Shown here one piece after another: positions 57,252-64,000 of a stretch of DNA of 64,000 bases (its first letter is position 1; each line of letters opens with the position of its first letter). Source of the stretch: Halobacillus faecis. Its GTDB lineage: Bacteria > Bacillota > Bacilli > Bacillales > Halobacillaceae. The position numbers and the translations under genes were made by a program. Location of the stretch: NCBI RefSeq assembly GCF_007991335.1, contig NZ_BJYD01000021.1, positions 62,001 to 126,000 of the forward strand, given 5' to 3'. The notes beneath the pieces were generated by a model. The model worked only from the letters and a program-made list of their open reading frames with translations. It searched no databases and was not told the DNA's origin.

Positions 57252-58774
57252 TGCTCACCTGCTTTTTCTGTTGAATTACCTGCCATCAGCAATCCTAGCT
57301 TCTGCTCATCCGTTTCTTCTGGAAGGACATCAGCGATGATCTGTCCATCGAACATGACAGCGATCCGATCACTCAGGTTCATGATTTCATCTAGTTCAAA
57401 AGATAGAAGAAGAACGGCACGGCCTTTGTCTCTTTCTTCAATTAATTTTTTATGGATAAATTCAATGGCTCCTACATCGAGCCCACGCGTAGGTTGCGCA
57501 GCAATAATTAAATCCGGGGACCTGTCCACTTCCCTGCCAATAATCGCTTTTTGCTGGTTACCACCTGAGAGTGCCCGCGCCGGTGTATAAGCATCTGGGG
57601 TACGGACATCATACTCTGCAATTAAATCTTTTGCTTTTTGATAAATGTTCTTAAAATTCATGACGCCTTTTTTCGAATAAGGCTTCTGGTGATAATTTTG
57701 CAACACCATATTTTCGCCAATGGGAAAATCAAGGACAAGACCGAATTTATGACGATCCTGTGGGATGTGAGACACACCGGATTGCGTCACTTTACGAGGC
57801 GCTAAATTAGTTATTTCCTTATCGTGGAGGCGGATGGTCCCGGATTCACTTCTTCTCAAGCCAGTGATGGCTTCAATTAGTTCGGATTGACCATTTCCAT
57901 CTACACCAGCAATTCCGACAATCTCACCTGCCCGAACTTCCAAATGAAGCCCTTTGACCATCTCGACCCCGCGGACATCTTTTACACGCAAATCCTTTAT
58001 AGAAAGGTAGGATTCTTTTGGTTCAGCCTTTGTCTTCTCAGTCGAGAAGTTGACATCACGACCAACCATTAAAGAAGCAAGCTCTGTTGGATTGGTTTCT
58101 GAGACATCGACAGTCCCAATACCCTGCCCTTTCCTAATAACGGTGCATCGATCGCAGACTTCCATGATTTCCTTCAATTTATGGGTAATCAGGATAATTG
58201 ACTTTCCTTCTTTTACAAGGCTGTGCATAATGTCAATCAACTCTTTAATTTCCTGAGGGGTAAGAACCGCTGTAGGTTCGTCAAAAATTAAGATTTCCGC
58301 TCCTCTATAGAGCGTCTTCAATATCTCCACACGCTGCTGCATCCCTACAGATATATCCCGTATTTTCGCTTTTGGATCAACATTCAGACCGTACTTTTCT
58401 GAAAGCTCTCTTACCTGTTCTTCCGCATGTTTTAAATTCACCGTTCCCGCTTTCTTCGGCTCACTTCCTAATACAATGTTTTCAGTAACCGTAAACGTAT
58501 CCACGAGCATAAAATGCTGGTGAACCATCCCGATCCCCTGAGCGTTTGCTACATTGGGATCTGTGATATTTACTTTCTCTCCACGCACTCTAATTTCTCC
58601 TCTTTCCGGCTGATAGAGGCCGAACAGGACGTTCATCAGTGTAGATTTCCCTGCTCCGTTTTCCCCAAGAAGAGCGTGGATTTCACCTTTCTTCACTTGC
58701 AAATTAATATTGTCATTCGCTACAATACCCGGAAACTCTTTTCTAATGTTCAACATTTCAATTACATAGTCCAT
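57248..58774 (-). CDS. nupO: Nucleoside ABC transporter ATPase NupO
   Basis: A 508-aa tandem ATPase. The first module has GENGAGKSTLMN, DISVGMQQRVEILK and ILIFDEPTAVLTP. The second has a degenerate Walker A (GVDGNGQSEL) with ALSGGNQQK and AAQPTRGLDVG, as is usual for the sugar/nucleoside family. ATG at 58772-58774 (MDYVIEML) has GGGGGAGGGAGAG upstream; the longer frame from 58843 is rejected. Confidence 0.94.
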   Translation of the reverse strand: MDYVIEMLNIRKEFPGIVANDNINLQVKKGEIHALLGENGAGKSTLMNVLFGLYQPERGEIRVRGEKVNITDPNVANAQGIGMVHQHFMLVDTFTVTENIVLGSEPKKAGTVNLKHAEEQVRELSEKYGLNVDPKAKIRDISVGMQQRVEILKTLYRGAEILIFDEPTAVLTPQEIKELIDIMHSLVKEGKSIILITHKLKEIMEVCDRCTVIRKGQGIGTVDVSETNPTELASLMVGRDVNFSTEKTKAEPKESYLSIKDLRVKDVRGVEMVKGLHLEVRAGEIVGIAGVDGNGQSELIEAITGLRRSESGTIRLHDKEITNLAPRKVTQSGVSHIPQDRHKFGLVLDFPIGENMVLQNYHQKPYSKKGVMNFKNIYQKAKDLIAEYDVRTPDAYTPARALSGGNQQKAIIGREVDRSPDLIIAAQPTRGLDVGAIEFIHKKLIEERDKGRAVLLLSFELDEIMNLSDRIAVMFDGQIIADVLPEETDEQKLGLLMAGNSTEKAGEQ

Positions 58775-58867
58775 TCGTCTCTCTCCCTCCCCCGTGCACC
58801 TTAAAAAATCACCAAAGGAAAAGGGCCGGAACAATCTTTTCATTTGATGATTTTCTTTTACAGAAGA

Positions 58868-58892
58868 AAAGGCTGGCTCTCACCAGCCCTTT
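58868..58892 (-). terminator. Hairpin between nupN and nupO
   Basis: On the minus strand AAAGGGCTGG pairs with CCAGCCTTT (one bulge), followed by TCTTCTG. Probably partial termination or 3'-end protection that raises nupN expression relative to nupOPQ. Confidence 0.7.
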
Positions 58893-58902
58893 CTGACAAT
58901 TG

Positions 58903-60024
58903 TTACATTGAATCTAAGAATGTTTGAAGATCTTCCCGTGTGCTTGGCACTTCAACTTCACCGTTGATGATTTTCTCTTTCCATTCCTCAACAGCAGAAA
59001 CGATTTCTTCAGTCATCGCTTCCTCGTTTGTACGAGCAATGCTGATCGCGTCATCAGCAAGACCAAATTCAAGAACTTCTCCTCCAGGGAACTCTCCGTT
59101 CATTGCTTGGTTTGCTACTTCTTGAACAGCTATGTCTACACGTTTAACCATGGAAGTAAGCGTGACGTTGGAGTCACCGATCTGACCTTCTTCGTGCTGG
59201 TCACGGTCGACACCAATAACCCATACTTCTTCATCAGGGTTACTGTTCTTGATGTCTTTCGCTTGAGCGAATACACCGTTACCTGTACCACCGGAAGCAT
59301 GGTAAATGACATCGATATCTTTAGAGTACATGTTGGATGCAATCGCTTGTCCTTTTTGAGAATCGTTGAAGCTTTCTGCATATTCAACTTCTACTTCGAT
59401 CTCAGGGTTCACAGATTTAACACCTGCAACGAATCCTGCTTCGAACTTGTTGATCAAGCTTCCATCTACCCCACCGATGAAACCGATTTTATCCGTGTTC
59501 GTCTTGTTTGCAGCAGCTACACCTGCAAGGAAAGAACCTTGGTGCTCTTTAAACATGATGCTTACTACGTTATCTCCTTCTTGAACGGCGTCAACAAGGG
59601 CGAAGTTCGTATCTGGATATTGCTCAGAAACTTCAGCGATTGCCGGTTGAAGAAGGTATCCGATTCCATAAATCAAATTGTAATCCTGGCGTACAAGACG
59701 GTTCAGGTTTGTTGCGTAATCGGCATCACTCTCAGATTGAGCGTAATCGATCCCCTCACCTTTGCTCATGCCATTTTCTTCACCGAAAGCCTGTAGGCCT
59801 TCCCAAGCGGATTGGTTGAATGACTTATCATCAACCCCGCCTACATCTGTAACCATGGCTACAGAGAAATCGCTGTTTTCTTCTCCTGAAGATTCCTCAC
59901 TGCCAGAATCATCATTACTGCTTCCGCTCGTTTCTTCTTCTCCTCCGGAAGAACCACAAGCAGCTAAGAACACACCAAAAGTTAATAGAAAGACTAGAAT
60001 CATAAGGAAACGACTTTTCAACAA
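58903..60024 (-). CDS. nupN: Nucleoside-binding lipoprotein NupN (BMP family)
   Basis: A 373-aa BmpA/Med-type substrate-binding lipoprotein. Signal peptide with lipobox LAAC (Cys near residue 23), a Ser/Gly/Glu-rich linker, then VAMVTDVGGVDDKSFNQSAW, diagnostic of the family, and IGFIGGVDG. It captures nucleosides outside the membrane for NupOPQ. TTG at 60022-60024 follows AGGGGG. First gene of nupNOPQ. In B. subtilis the homologous yufNOPQ lies elsewhere; this arrangement beside ymfC and ymfF occurs in other Bacillaceae. Confidence 0.94.
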   Translation of the reverse strand: MLKSRFLMILVFLLTFGVFLAACGSSGGEEETSGSSNDDSGSEESSGEENSDFSVAMVTDVGGVDDKSFNQSAWEGLQAFGEENGMSKGEGIDYAQSESDADYATNLNRLVRQDYNLIYGIGYLLQPAIAEVSEQYPDTNFALVDAVQEGDNVVSIMFKEHQGSFLAGVAAANKTNTDKIGFIGGVDGSLINKFEAGFVAGVKSVNPEIEVEVEYAESFNDSQKGQAIASNMYSKDIDVIYHASGGTGNGVFAQAKDIKNSNPDEEVWVIGVDRDQHEEGQIGDSNVTLTSMVKRVDIAVQEVANQAMNGEFPGGEVLEFGLADDAISIARTNEEAMTEEIVSAVEEWKEKIINGEVEVPSTREDLQTFLDSM

Positions 60025-60136
60025 AACGACTACCCCCTAATTGTTTAGTATGACGTGAATCAAAATCCAGCAGAATTCAAGTATCTATTACCAGCCTCAC
60101 CTCCCTAAAGTGATTCTGTCACACTTTTGTAAGCCC

Positions 60137-60862
60137 TTACACTCTTTTTCTTAAAACATGGAAACTGAACTTGTCAGCCCGGAAGTAATTAGAGGAAAGA
60201 AGCATCGGAACATCATCTTGAGAGTAATGCATTTGTCTCAAAAGTAAGAGAGCCTGGTCAGGTTCACAATTCAGAATGGGAGAAATCCTTTCATGAAAGC
60301 CGATCGGTTCGATATGTGTAACCGCATAGCCGATAGTCTTCCCTGTATAGCGCTCTAAAACATTAAACAAAGAATCTGCTTCTCTTATTTGATTGATCGG
60401 GAGTAATCCTTCTGGGATTTTATCTGTACAATAAACCACTGGCTGGTCGTCTGCGGTTCGTACACGCTCGACCTTCGCAATGCTATGTACGTCCAGTGGA
60501 GAGAAACGTTTTCGATCTTCTTCTGTCGGTTCGATAAGCTCTGCAGACAGATACTGAGACCCGGGGGTCATTCCTGATTTCGCAATCATGCCTGTCACAC
60601 TGTCTAATTCCTCGATTCCTGAGGTGAACAGAGGTTTTGGATTAACAAAAGTACCTACCCCATGCCTTCGGGTCACTACACCTTCTTCCTCTAGAATTCT
60701 CAGCGCTTCCCTCAGCGTCGCTCTGGAAACCCCAAGCGATTTGGAAAGCTGGAATTCGGATGGCAGTTTTTGCTTTTCTATAAAGATACCGTTTTCAATA
60801 TCGCGTTTAATCTGCTCGATCACCTGTAAATAAAGATGTCGAGTATCTTGTCTGATGGACAT
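60137..60862 (-). CDS. ymfC: GntR/HutC-family regulator YmfC
   Basis: A 241-aa regulator. The N-terminal GntR winged helix has [20 protein letters not shown] and RRHGVGTFV. The C-terminal UTRA domain (about 90-240) binds an effector, in this family often a sugar, nucleoside or amino-acid derivative. Its place just upstream of nupN in the same direction suggests it controls nupNOPQ. ATG at 60860-60862 is preferred (GGGGTG upstream); GTG at 60871 overlaps that site. Confidence 0.9.
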   Translation of the reverse strand: MSIRQDTRHLYLQVIEQIKRDIENGIFIEKQKLPSEFQLSKSLGVSRATLREALRILEEEGVVTRRHGVGTFVNPKPLFTSGIEELDSVTGMIAKSGMTPGSQYLSAELIEPTEEDRKRFSPLDVHSIAKVERVRTADDQPVVYCTDKIPEGLLPINQIREADSLFNVLERYTGKTIGYAVTHIEPIGFHERISPILNCEPDQALLLLRQMHYSQDDVPMLLSSNYFRADKFSFHVLRKRV

Positions 60863-61216
60863 CACTTTCACCCCAAGTCTATTGAACTATATGTCTAGAG
60901 ATCTGACCTCTGACGTTCGACACATCACATTTTGACAATAATATAACACTATTCGATAAATAAATAAATAGAATTAGGACATTTTTATGAATTTTGACTC
61001 ATTTCCATGAAAACGTTTGATCGTTTTAGAATAGCAATCCATGACTGTAAAATATCTACATTTATCATAGAAAATCTCCCTATAGTGGAAGACACAGTTT
61101 CGAGTCTTCCTCAATCTTGCCAGTTAGTTTAATAAGTAATCGGTAAGCTTCGATCATGTCTTTATTTAAACACACAAAAAAAGGATCCACCTAATTAGGT
61201 TGGATCCTTTAACGAT
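60863..61216. other. ymfC-spoIIIE intergenic region
   Basis: Contains the spoIIIE terminator, an inverted repeat GGAAGAC/GTCTTCC (61087-61110, no T-tract), and near 60880-60905 the minus-strand sequence TCTAGACATATAGTTC, a possible operator of YmfC. No gene seen. Confidence 0.45.
61180..61210 (-). terminator. Terminator of spoIIIE
   Basis: AAAGGATCC/GGATCCTTT plus inner CCTAATTAGG pairs; followed on the minus strand by TTTTGTG. Confidence 0.9.
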
Positions 61217-63517
61217 TTATGAAGTATGTTGTTCTTCTGTTTGTTGTGAAACAAGAACAGCACGTGGTTTACTACCTTCATAAGGTCCGACGATGCCGTT
61301 GTCTTCCATAGCATCGATCAACCGGGCTGCTCGCGTATATCCGACGCGAAAACGTCGTTGAATCATAGAAACACTGGCACTTTGCATTTCGATGACCATT
61401 TGGACCGCTTCAGGATAGAGGTCATCATCCACTTCCTGCTTCACTTCATTTTCCTCTTCAGGAATCATCTCTTCTTGGTATTGCGCTTTTTGCTGTTCTA
61501 CACAAAAATTGACAATTCTCTCCACTTCCTCATCGGATAAAAATGCGCCTTGTACCCTTGTCGGCTTGTTGGAGCCTACTGGTGTAAACAGCATGTCCCC
61601 TCTTCCCAAGAGCTTTTCTGCACCTCCAGAGTCCAAGATCGTTCTTGAATCGGTCTGTGAAGATACACTGAAAGCAATTCTTGATGGAATGTTTGCCTTG
61701 ATGACACCTGTGATTACATCTACAGAAGGACGCTGAGTAGCGATAATTAAATGGATGCCGGCAGCCCGGGCCATCTGTGCAAGGCGGGTAATGGCATCTT
61801 CCACTTCATTTGAAGCCACCATCATCAAGTCTGCAAGTTCATCTACAAGAACAACGATGTATGGAAGCTGAGGCTGTTCGTCTTCATTTTCCTGGTTATG
61901 CTTTTTGATATATTCATTGTAACTTTCGATATTTCTTGTGCCTGTATCTGAAAAGAGATCGTATCTTCTTTCCATTTCGGATACGACTTTCTTCAATGCG
62001 CGTGAAGCTTTCTTAGGATCTGTGACAACCGGAGCTAAAAGGTGCGGAATTCCGTTATAGACATTCAATTCAACCTTCTTCGGATCGATCATCATCATTT
62101 TGACTTCATGGGGTTTTGCTCTCATTAAAATACTCGTAATGATGCCGTTAATACAAACACTTTTACCACTTCCGGTCGCACCTGCGACAAGCAAGTGAGG
62201 CATTTTATTTAATTCTGACATGACAGCCTCACCAGAGATGTCTCTTCCCAGGGCAAAGCTTAACTTGGCATCCGGTTTTGATTTGCCAGTTTCCAATACT
62301 TCGCGTAAAGAGACCATAGACACTTCCTGGTTCGGTACTTCAATTCCAACCGCTGACTTTCCTGGAATAGGCGCTTCAATCCGGATATCCTTCGCCGCCA
62401 GAGCTAAGGCAAGGTCATCATTCAAGTTCACAATTTTACTGACTTTCACCCCTACATCTGGGTAAACTTCGTACTTTGTTACCGACGGACCGACATGGAC
62501 TTTTGTCACTTTCGCTTTGACACCGAAACTTTGGAAAGTCTTTTCAAGCTTCCTTACGGTTGCCTGGATATGAGAACGGCCCTGACTTTGCGGAGTGGAA
62601 GTAGGTTCGTCCAATAACTCCAGGCTTGGTAACTGGTAATCCATGTTTTCAAGCTCAGCTGTTGGCATTGATTTTTCAATATTTACTTCATCGACATCCG
62701 GCTGGTCCTCCGTGCCACTTTCTTTCGGTTTATCCGTTTTCTCAGATGCATAAGCAGTATCAGTAAAGTCTTGTATGATCGGCTCTTGGTTCTGCTCTTC
62801 TTCCTGATCATTAGTTGTATCATTCAATTCATAAACGACTGTATCTTCTTCCTGCTCTTCCAATGCCTGCTTTTTCTTTTCTGCTTTTTGCTCTTTCTGA
62901 TCCTTCATCTTTTGCAATTGTTCTGAGCCTATTTCTTTTACTTTTCGCCCAAACTTAGCAAAGAGCTCGCCTATGGATTTTTCACTTACGAAGATCACAC
63001 CGATAATAAATAGGAAAAAAGATAAAATAGCTGCTCCAGCTTTTGCGAAAAGGTAATAGCTGATGGAAAGAAGGATCGCACCCGTTAACCCTCCACCAAT
63101 GCTGTAAAACGGAAGTTCTCCCCTCATCATTCCGGTAATTCTGTCCCAGGTCATGGCGAAAATAGAACCTTCGCCTGTCCCAAGCTCAGCAGAAAGTGTT
63201 TCAAGATGTGTGAACAAGAGTAAAGCCGTCACTATGGTGTACACGCCTAAGAGACGTTTATGTAAAAAAACAGGCCATTTTCTTTTTACCATCAAATACA
63301 CACCAACAATTAGAAAGAACAAGGAGGCGATAAAGTACCATACACCAAACAAGAACTGCCAGAACCTCTCCAAACCTCCTGGAACCGCTCCATCACTGAT
63401 AGCAGAAGCCCCGCTCCCAATGACAGCAATAAAGAGGAAGAATAGCCCTATAAGTTCAAACCTCAAATGGCTTTTCATATTTGATTGCTTTTTCTTCTTT
63501 TTTCTTTTCCTAGCCAT
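61217..63517 (-). CDS. spoIIIE: DNA translocase SpoIIIE/FtsK
   Basis: SpoIIIE pumps DNA across the division or sporulation septum. The product is 766 aa: four N-terminal membrane helices (about 20-190), a charged linker (about 200-310), the RecA-like motor with [10 protein letters not shown] near residue 450 and [12 protein letters not shown], and the C-terminal gamma winged helix ([19 protein letters not shown]), which reads polar sequences. ATG follows GGGGAGGAAAG. It has its own terminator, and a promoter in the gap before ylzJ. Confidence 0.96.
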   Translation of the reverse strand: MARKRKKKKKQSNMKSHLRFELIGLFFLFIAVIGSGASAISDGAVPGGLERFWQFLFGVWYFIASLFFLIVGVYLMVKRKWPVFLHKRLLGVYTIVTALLLFTHLETLSAELGTGEGSIFAMTWDRITGMMRGELPFYSIGGGLTGAILLSISYYLFAKAGAAILSFFLFIIGVIFVSEKSIGELFAKFGRKVKEIGSEQLQKMKDQKEQKAEKKKQALEEQEEDTVVYELNDTTNDQEEEQNQEPIIQDFTDTAYASEKTDKPKESGTEDQPDVDEVNIEKSMPTAELENMDYQLPSLELLDEPTSTPQSQGRSHIQATVRKLEKTFQSFGVKAKVTKVHVGPSVTKYEVYPDVGVKVSKIVNLNDDLALALAAKDIRIEAPIPGKSAVGIEVPNQEVSMVSLREVLETGKSKPDAKLSFALGRDISGEAVMSELNKMPHLLVAGATGSGKSVCINGIITSILMRAKPHEVKMMMIDPKKVELNVYNGIPHLLAPVVTDPKKASRALKKVVSEMERRYDLFSDTGTRNIESYNEYIKKHNQENEDEQPQLPYIVVLVDELADLMMVASNEVEDAITRLAQMARAAGIHLIIATQRPSVDVITGVIKANIPSRIAFSVSSQTDSRTILDSGGAEKLLGRGDMLFTPVGSNKPTRVQGAFLSDEEVERIVNFCVEQQKAQYQEEMIPEEENEVKQEVDDDLYPEAVQMVIEMQSASVSMIQRRFRVGYTRAARLIDAMEDNGIVGPYEGSKPRAVLVSQQTEEQHTS

Positions 63518-63621
63518 GGTCTTTCCTCCCCATATGTAAAACTAAAACGAGAAAAATGCCGATGGTTCCTTCAATATTCATGAAGAAATACAGCACCGGC
63601 ATCCAGTCACTCATTTATTCT

Positions 63622-63627
63622 ATTATA
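63622..63627 (-). promoter_or_regulatory. Extended -10 promoter before spoIIIE
   Basis: Minus strand TATGGTATAAT: perfect -10 TATAAT with a TG motif one base upstream. The -35 is poor. It lies about 105 nt before the spoIIIE start. Confidence 0.6.
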
Positions 63628-63645
63628 CCATAGCCATCTACAATG

Positions 63646-63852
63646 TTACGAGTCCAACCATTGTCCTGGTTGAAGATCTGGATCCATGTAATGGGAAGGG
63701 TCTGTCGACAGAATTTGCATAATCTGCTTTTTTCCATCAGCAGACTTACGACACATTAACGGACAATTGTTATGTTCATGATACACGACCGACATTTCTT
63801 CTTCCATTGGAAAAATATCATGTTCACTTAAAGGTGTGTATAGAATGGTCAT
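63646..63852 (-). CDS. ylzJ: YlzJ-like small protein
   Basis: A 68-aa soluble protein beginning TILYTPLSEHDIFP and ending SHYMDPDLQPGQWL, characteristic of YlzJ, encoded between tepA and spoIIIE as in B. subtilis. The function is unknown. Its ATG overlaps the tepA stop by 4 nt (ATGA). Confidence 0.88.
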   Translation of the reverse strand: MTILYTPLSEHDIFPMEEEMSVVYHEHNNCPLMCRKSADGKKQIMQILSTDPSHYMDPDLQPGQWLDS

Positions 63853-64000
63853 TGAACCACCTGCTGTTCAGAACCTTTATTCTGCTCAATGAGCTCATTC
63901 AATTTTGACATCGCTTCTTTCACACCGCCAACAGCATCAATTAGACCATGATCCACGGCTTGCTGTCCGACCACATTTGTTCCAATATCACGGGTGAGAT
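63849..64000 (-). CDS. tepA: ClpP-like translocation-enhancing protease TepA, C-terminal part (cut by window edge)
   Basis: The last 49 codons of a ClpP-class protein: LTRDIGTNVVGQQAVDHGLI, then DAVGGVKEAMSKLNELIEQ. This matches the C-terminus of TepA (YmfB), encoded upstream of ylzJ in B. subtilis. The catalytic part lies beyond position 64000, so only position and tail support the call. Confidence 0.85.
   Translation of the reverse strand, partial: LTRDIGTNVVGQQAVDHGLIDAVGGVKEAMSKLNELIEQNKGSEQQVVQ

Noticed and set aside
58924-59796. 290-codon plus-strand ORF antisense to nupN
   Set aside because: It lies wholly opposite a secure gene; the composition is a mirror of nupN codon bias and no ribosome site or family is evident.
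61087-61110. Inverted repeat GGAAGAC/GTCTTCC considered as a terminator or small RNA
   Set aside because: Only 7 pairs, no T-tract on either strand, and no promoter nearby.
63534-63638. 34-codon hydrophobic ORF between ylzJ and spoIIIE
   Set aside because: It starts only about 10 nt after the -10 of the spoIIIE promoter, lacks a ribosome site, and overlaps the spoIIIE start. More likely leader sequence.

Overview
The window reads as a chromosomal segment of an endospore-forming, low-GC Gram-positive bacterium of the family Bacillaceae. Gene order from parC/parE to tepA follows, in reverse orientation, the Bacillus subtilis order yneT-plsY-yneR-yneQ-yneP-tlp-yneN-citB-yneK-ccdC-ccdA-yneF-tkt-ynzC-yneB-lexA-glnA-glnR-ynbB-hflX-spoVK-hfq-miaA-mutL-mutS-cotE-ricA-miaB-kbl-tdh-spoVS-ymdB-rny-recA-cinA-pgsA-rodZ-ymfK-ymfJ-ymfI-ymfH-ymfF-ymfC-spoIIIE-ylzJ-tepA. 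An OpuF-type compatible-solute transporter (permease fused to binding protein) and an orphan Mrp subunit B suggest a salt-tolerant genus such as Halobacillus; the genus is an inference.

Layout. 1-6 kb: parC (5' part), parE with a LexA box in its promoter, then the opuFA-opuFB-yneT operon. 6-9 kb: plsY, folE2, yidD and yneR on the plus strand. 9-18.5 kb: a 1-nt-overlap operon (tandem AAA+ ATPase, yneP, yneQ), tlp, a 47-aa basic protein, yneN, aconitase, yneK, ccdC, a lone mrpB-like gene and ccdA. 18.6-20.4 kb: a decayed integrated element bounded by an 18-bp direct repeat. One copy is the 3' end of yneF. The element carries an integrase pseudogene, an hsdS 3' fragment and one intact PH-like gene. 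20.4-25 kb: yneF, tkt, ynzC, yneB and lexA, with an intergenic region holding four LexA boxes; the place of yneA is taken by a 31-residue single-membrane-segment peptide gene. 25-32 kb: glnRA with a GlnR/TnrA box, ynbB, hflX, spoVK, hfq, miaA. 32.3-43.5 kb: an XRE regulator with palindromic operators, mutSL, cotE, ricA, miaB, kbl-tdh, spoVS. 43.6-64 kb: ymdB, rny, recA with a LexA box, cinA, pgsA, rodZ, the ymf cluster, the nupNOPQ nucleoside transporter with its probable GntR regulator, spoIIIE, ylzJ and the end of tepA.

Most genes are housekeeping: DNA topology and repair (parEC, mutSL, recA, lexA, cinA), RNA processing (rny, hfq, miaA, miaB), nitrogen (glnRA), membrane lipid synthesis (plsY, pgsA), and sporulation (tlp, cotE, spoVS, spoVK, spoIIIE). 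The SOS circuit is well represented: LexA, RecA, ParEC and the yneB operon, each target with recognisable boxes. The most unusual items are the 31-aa SOS-controlled membrane peptide replacing YneA, the element remnant at the yneF 3' end, and the orphan MrpB between ccdA and ccdC.

Nearly every transcription unit ends in an obvious hairpin terminator; these are listed. No rRNA, tRNA, CRISPR array, intact insertion sequence or known riboswitch class was seen. All start choices, promoter calls and family assignments were made by eye.
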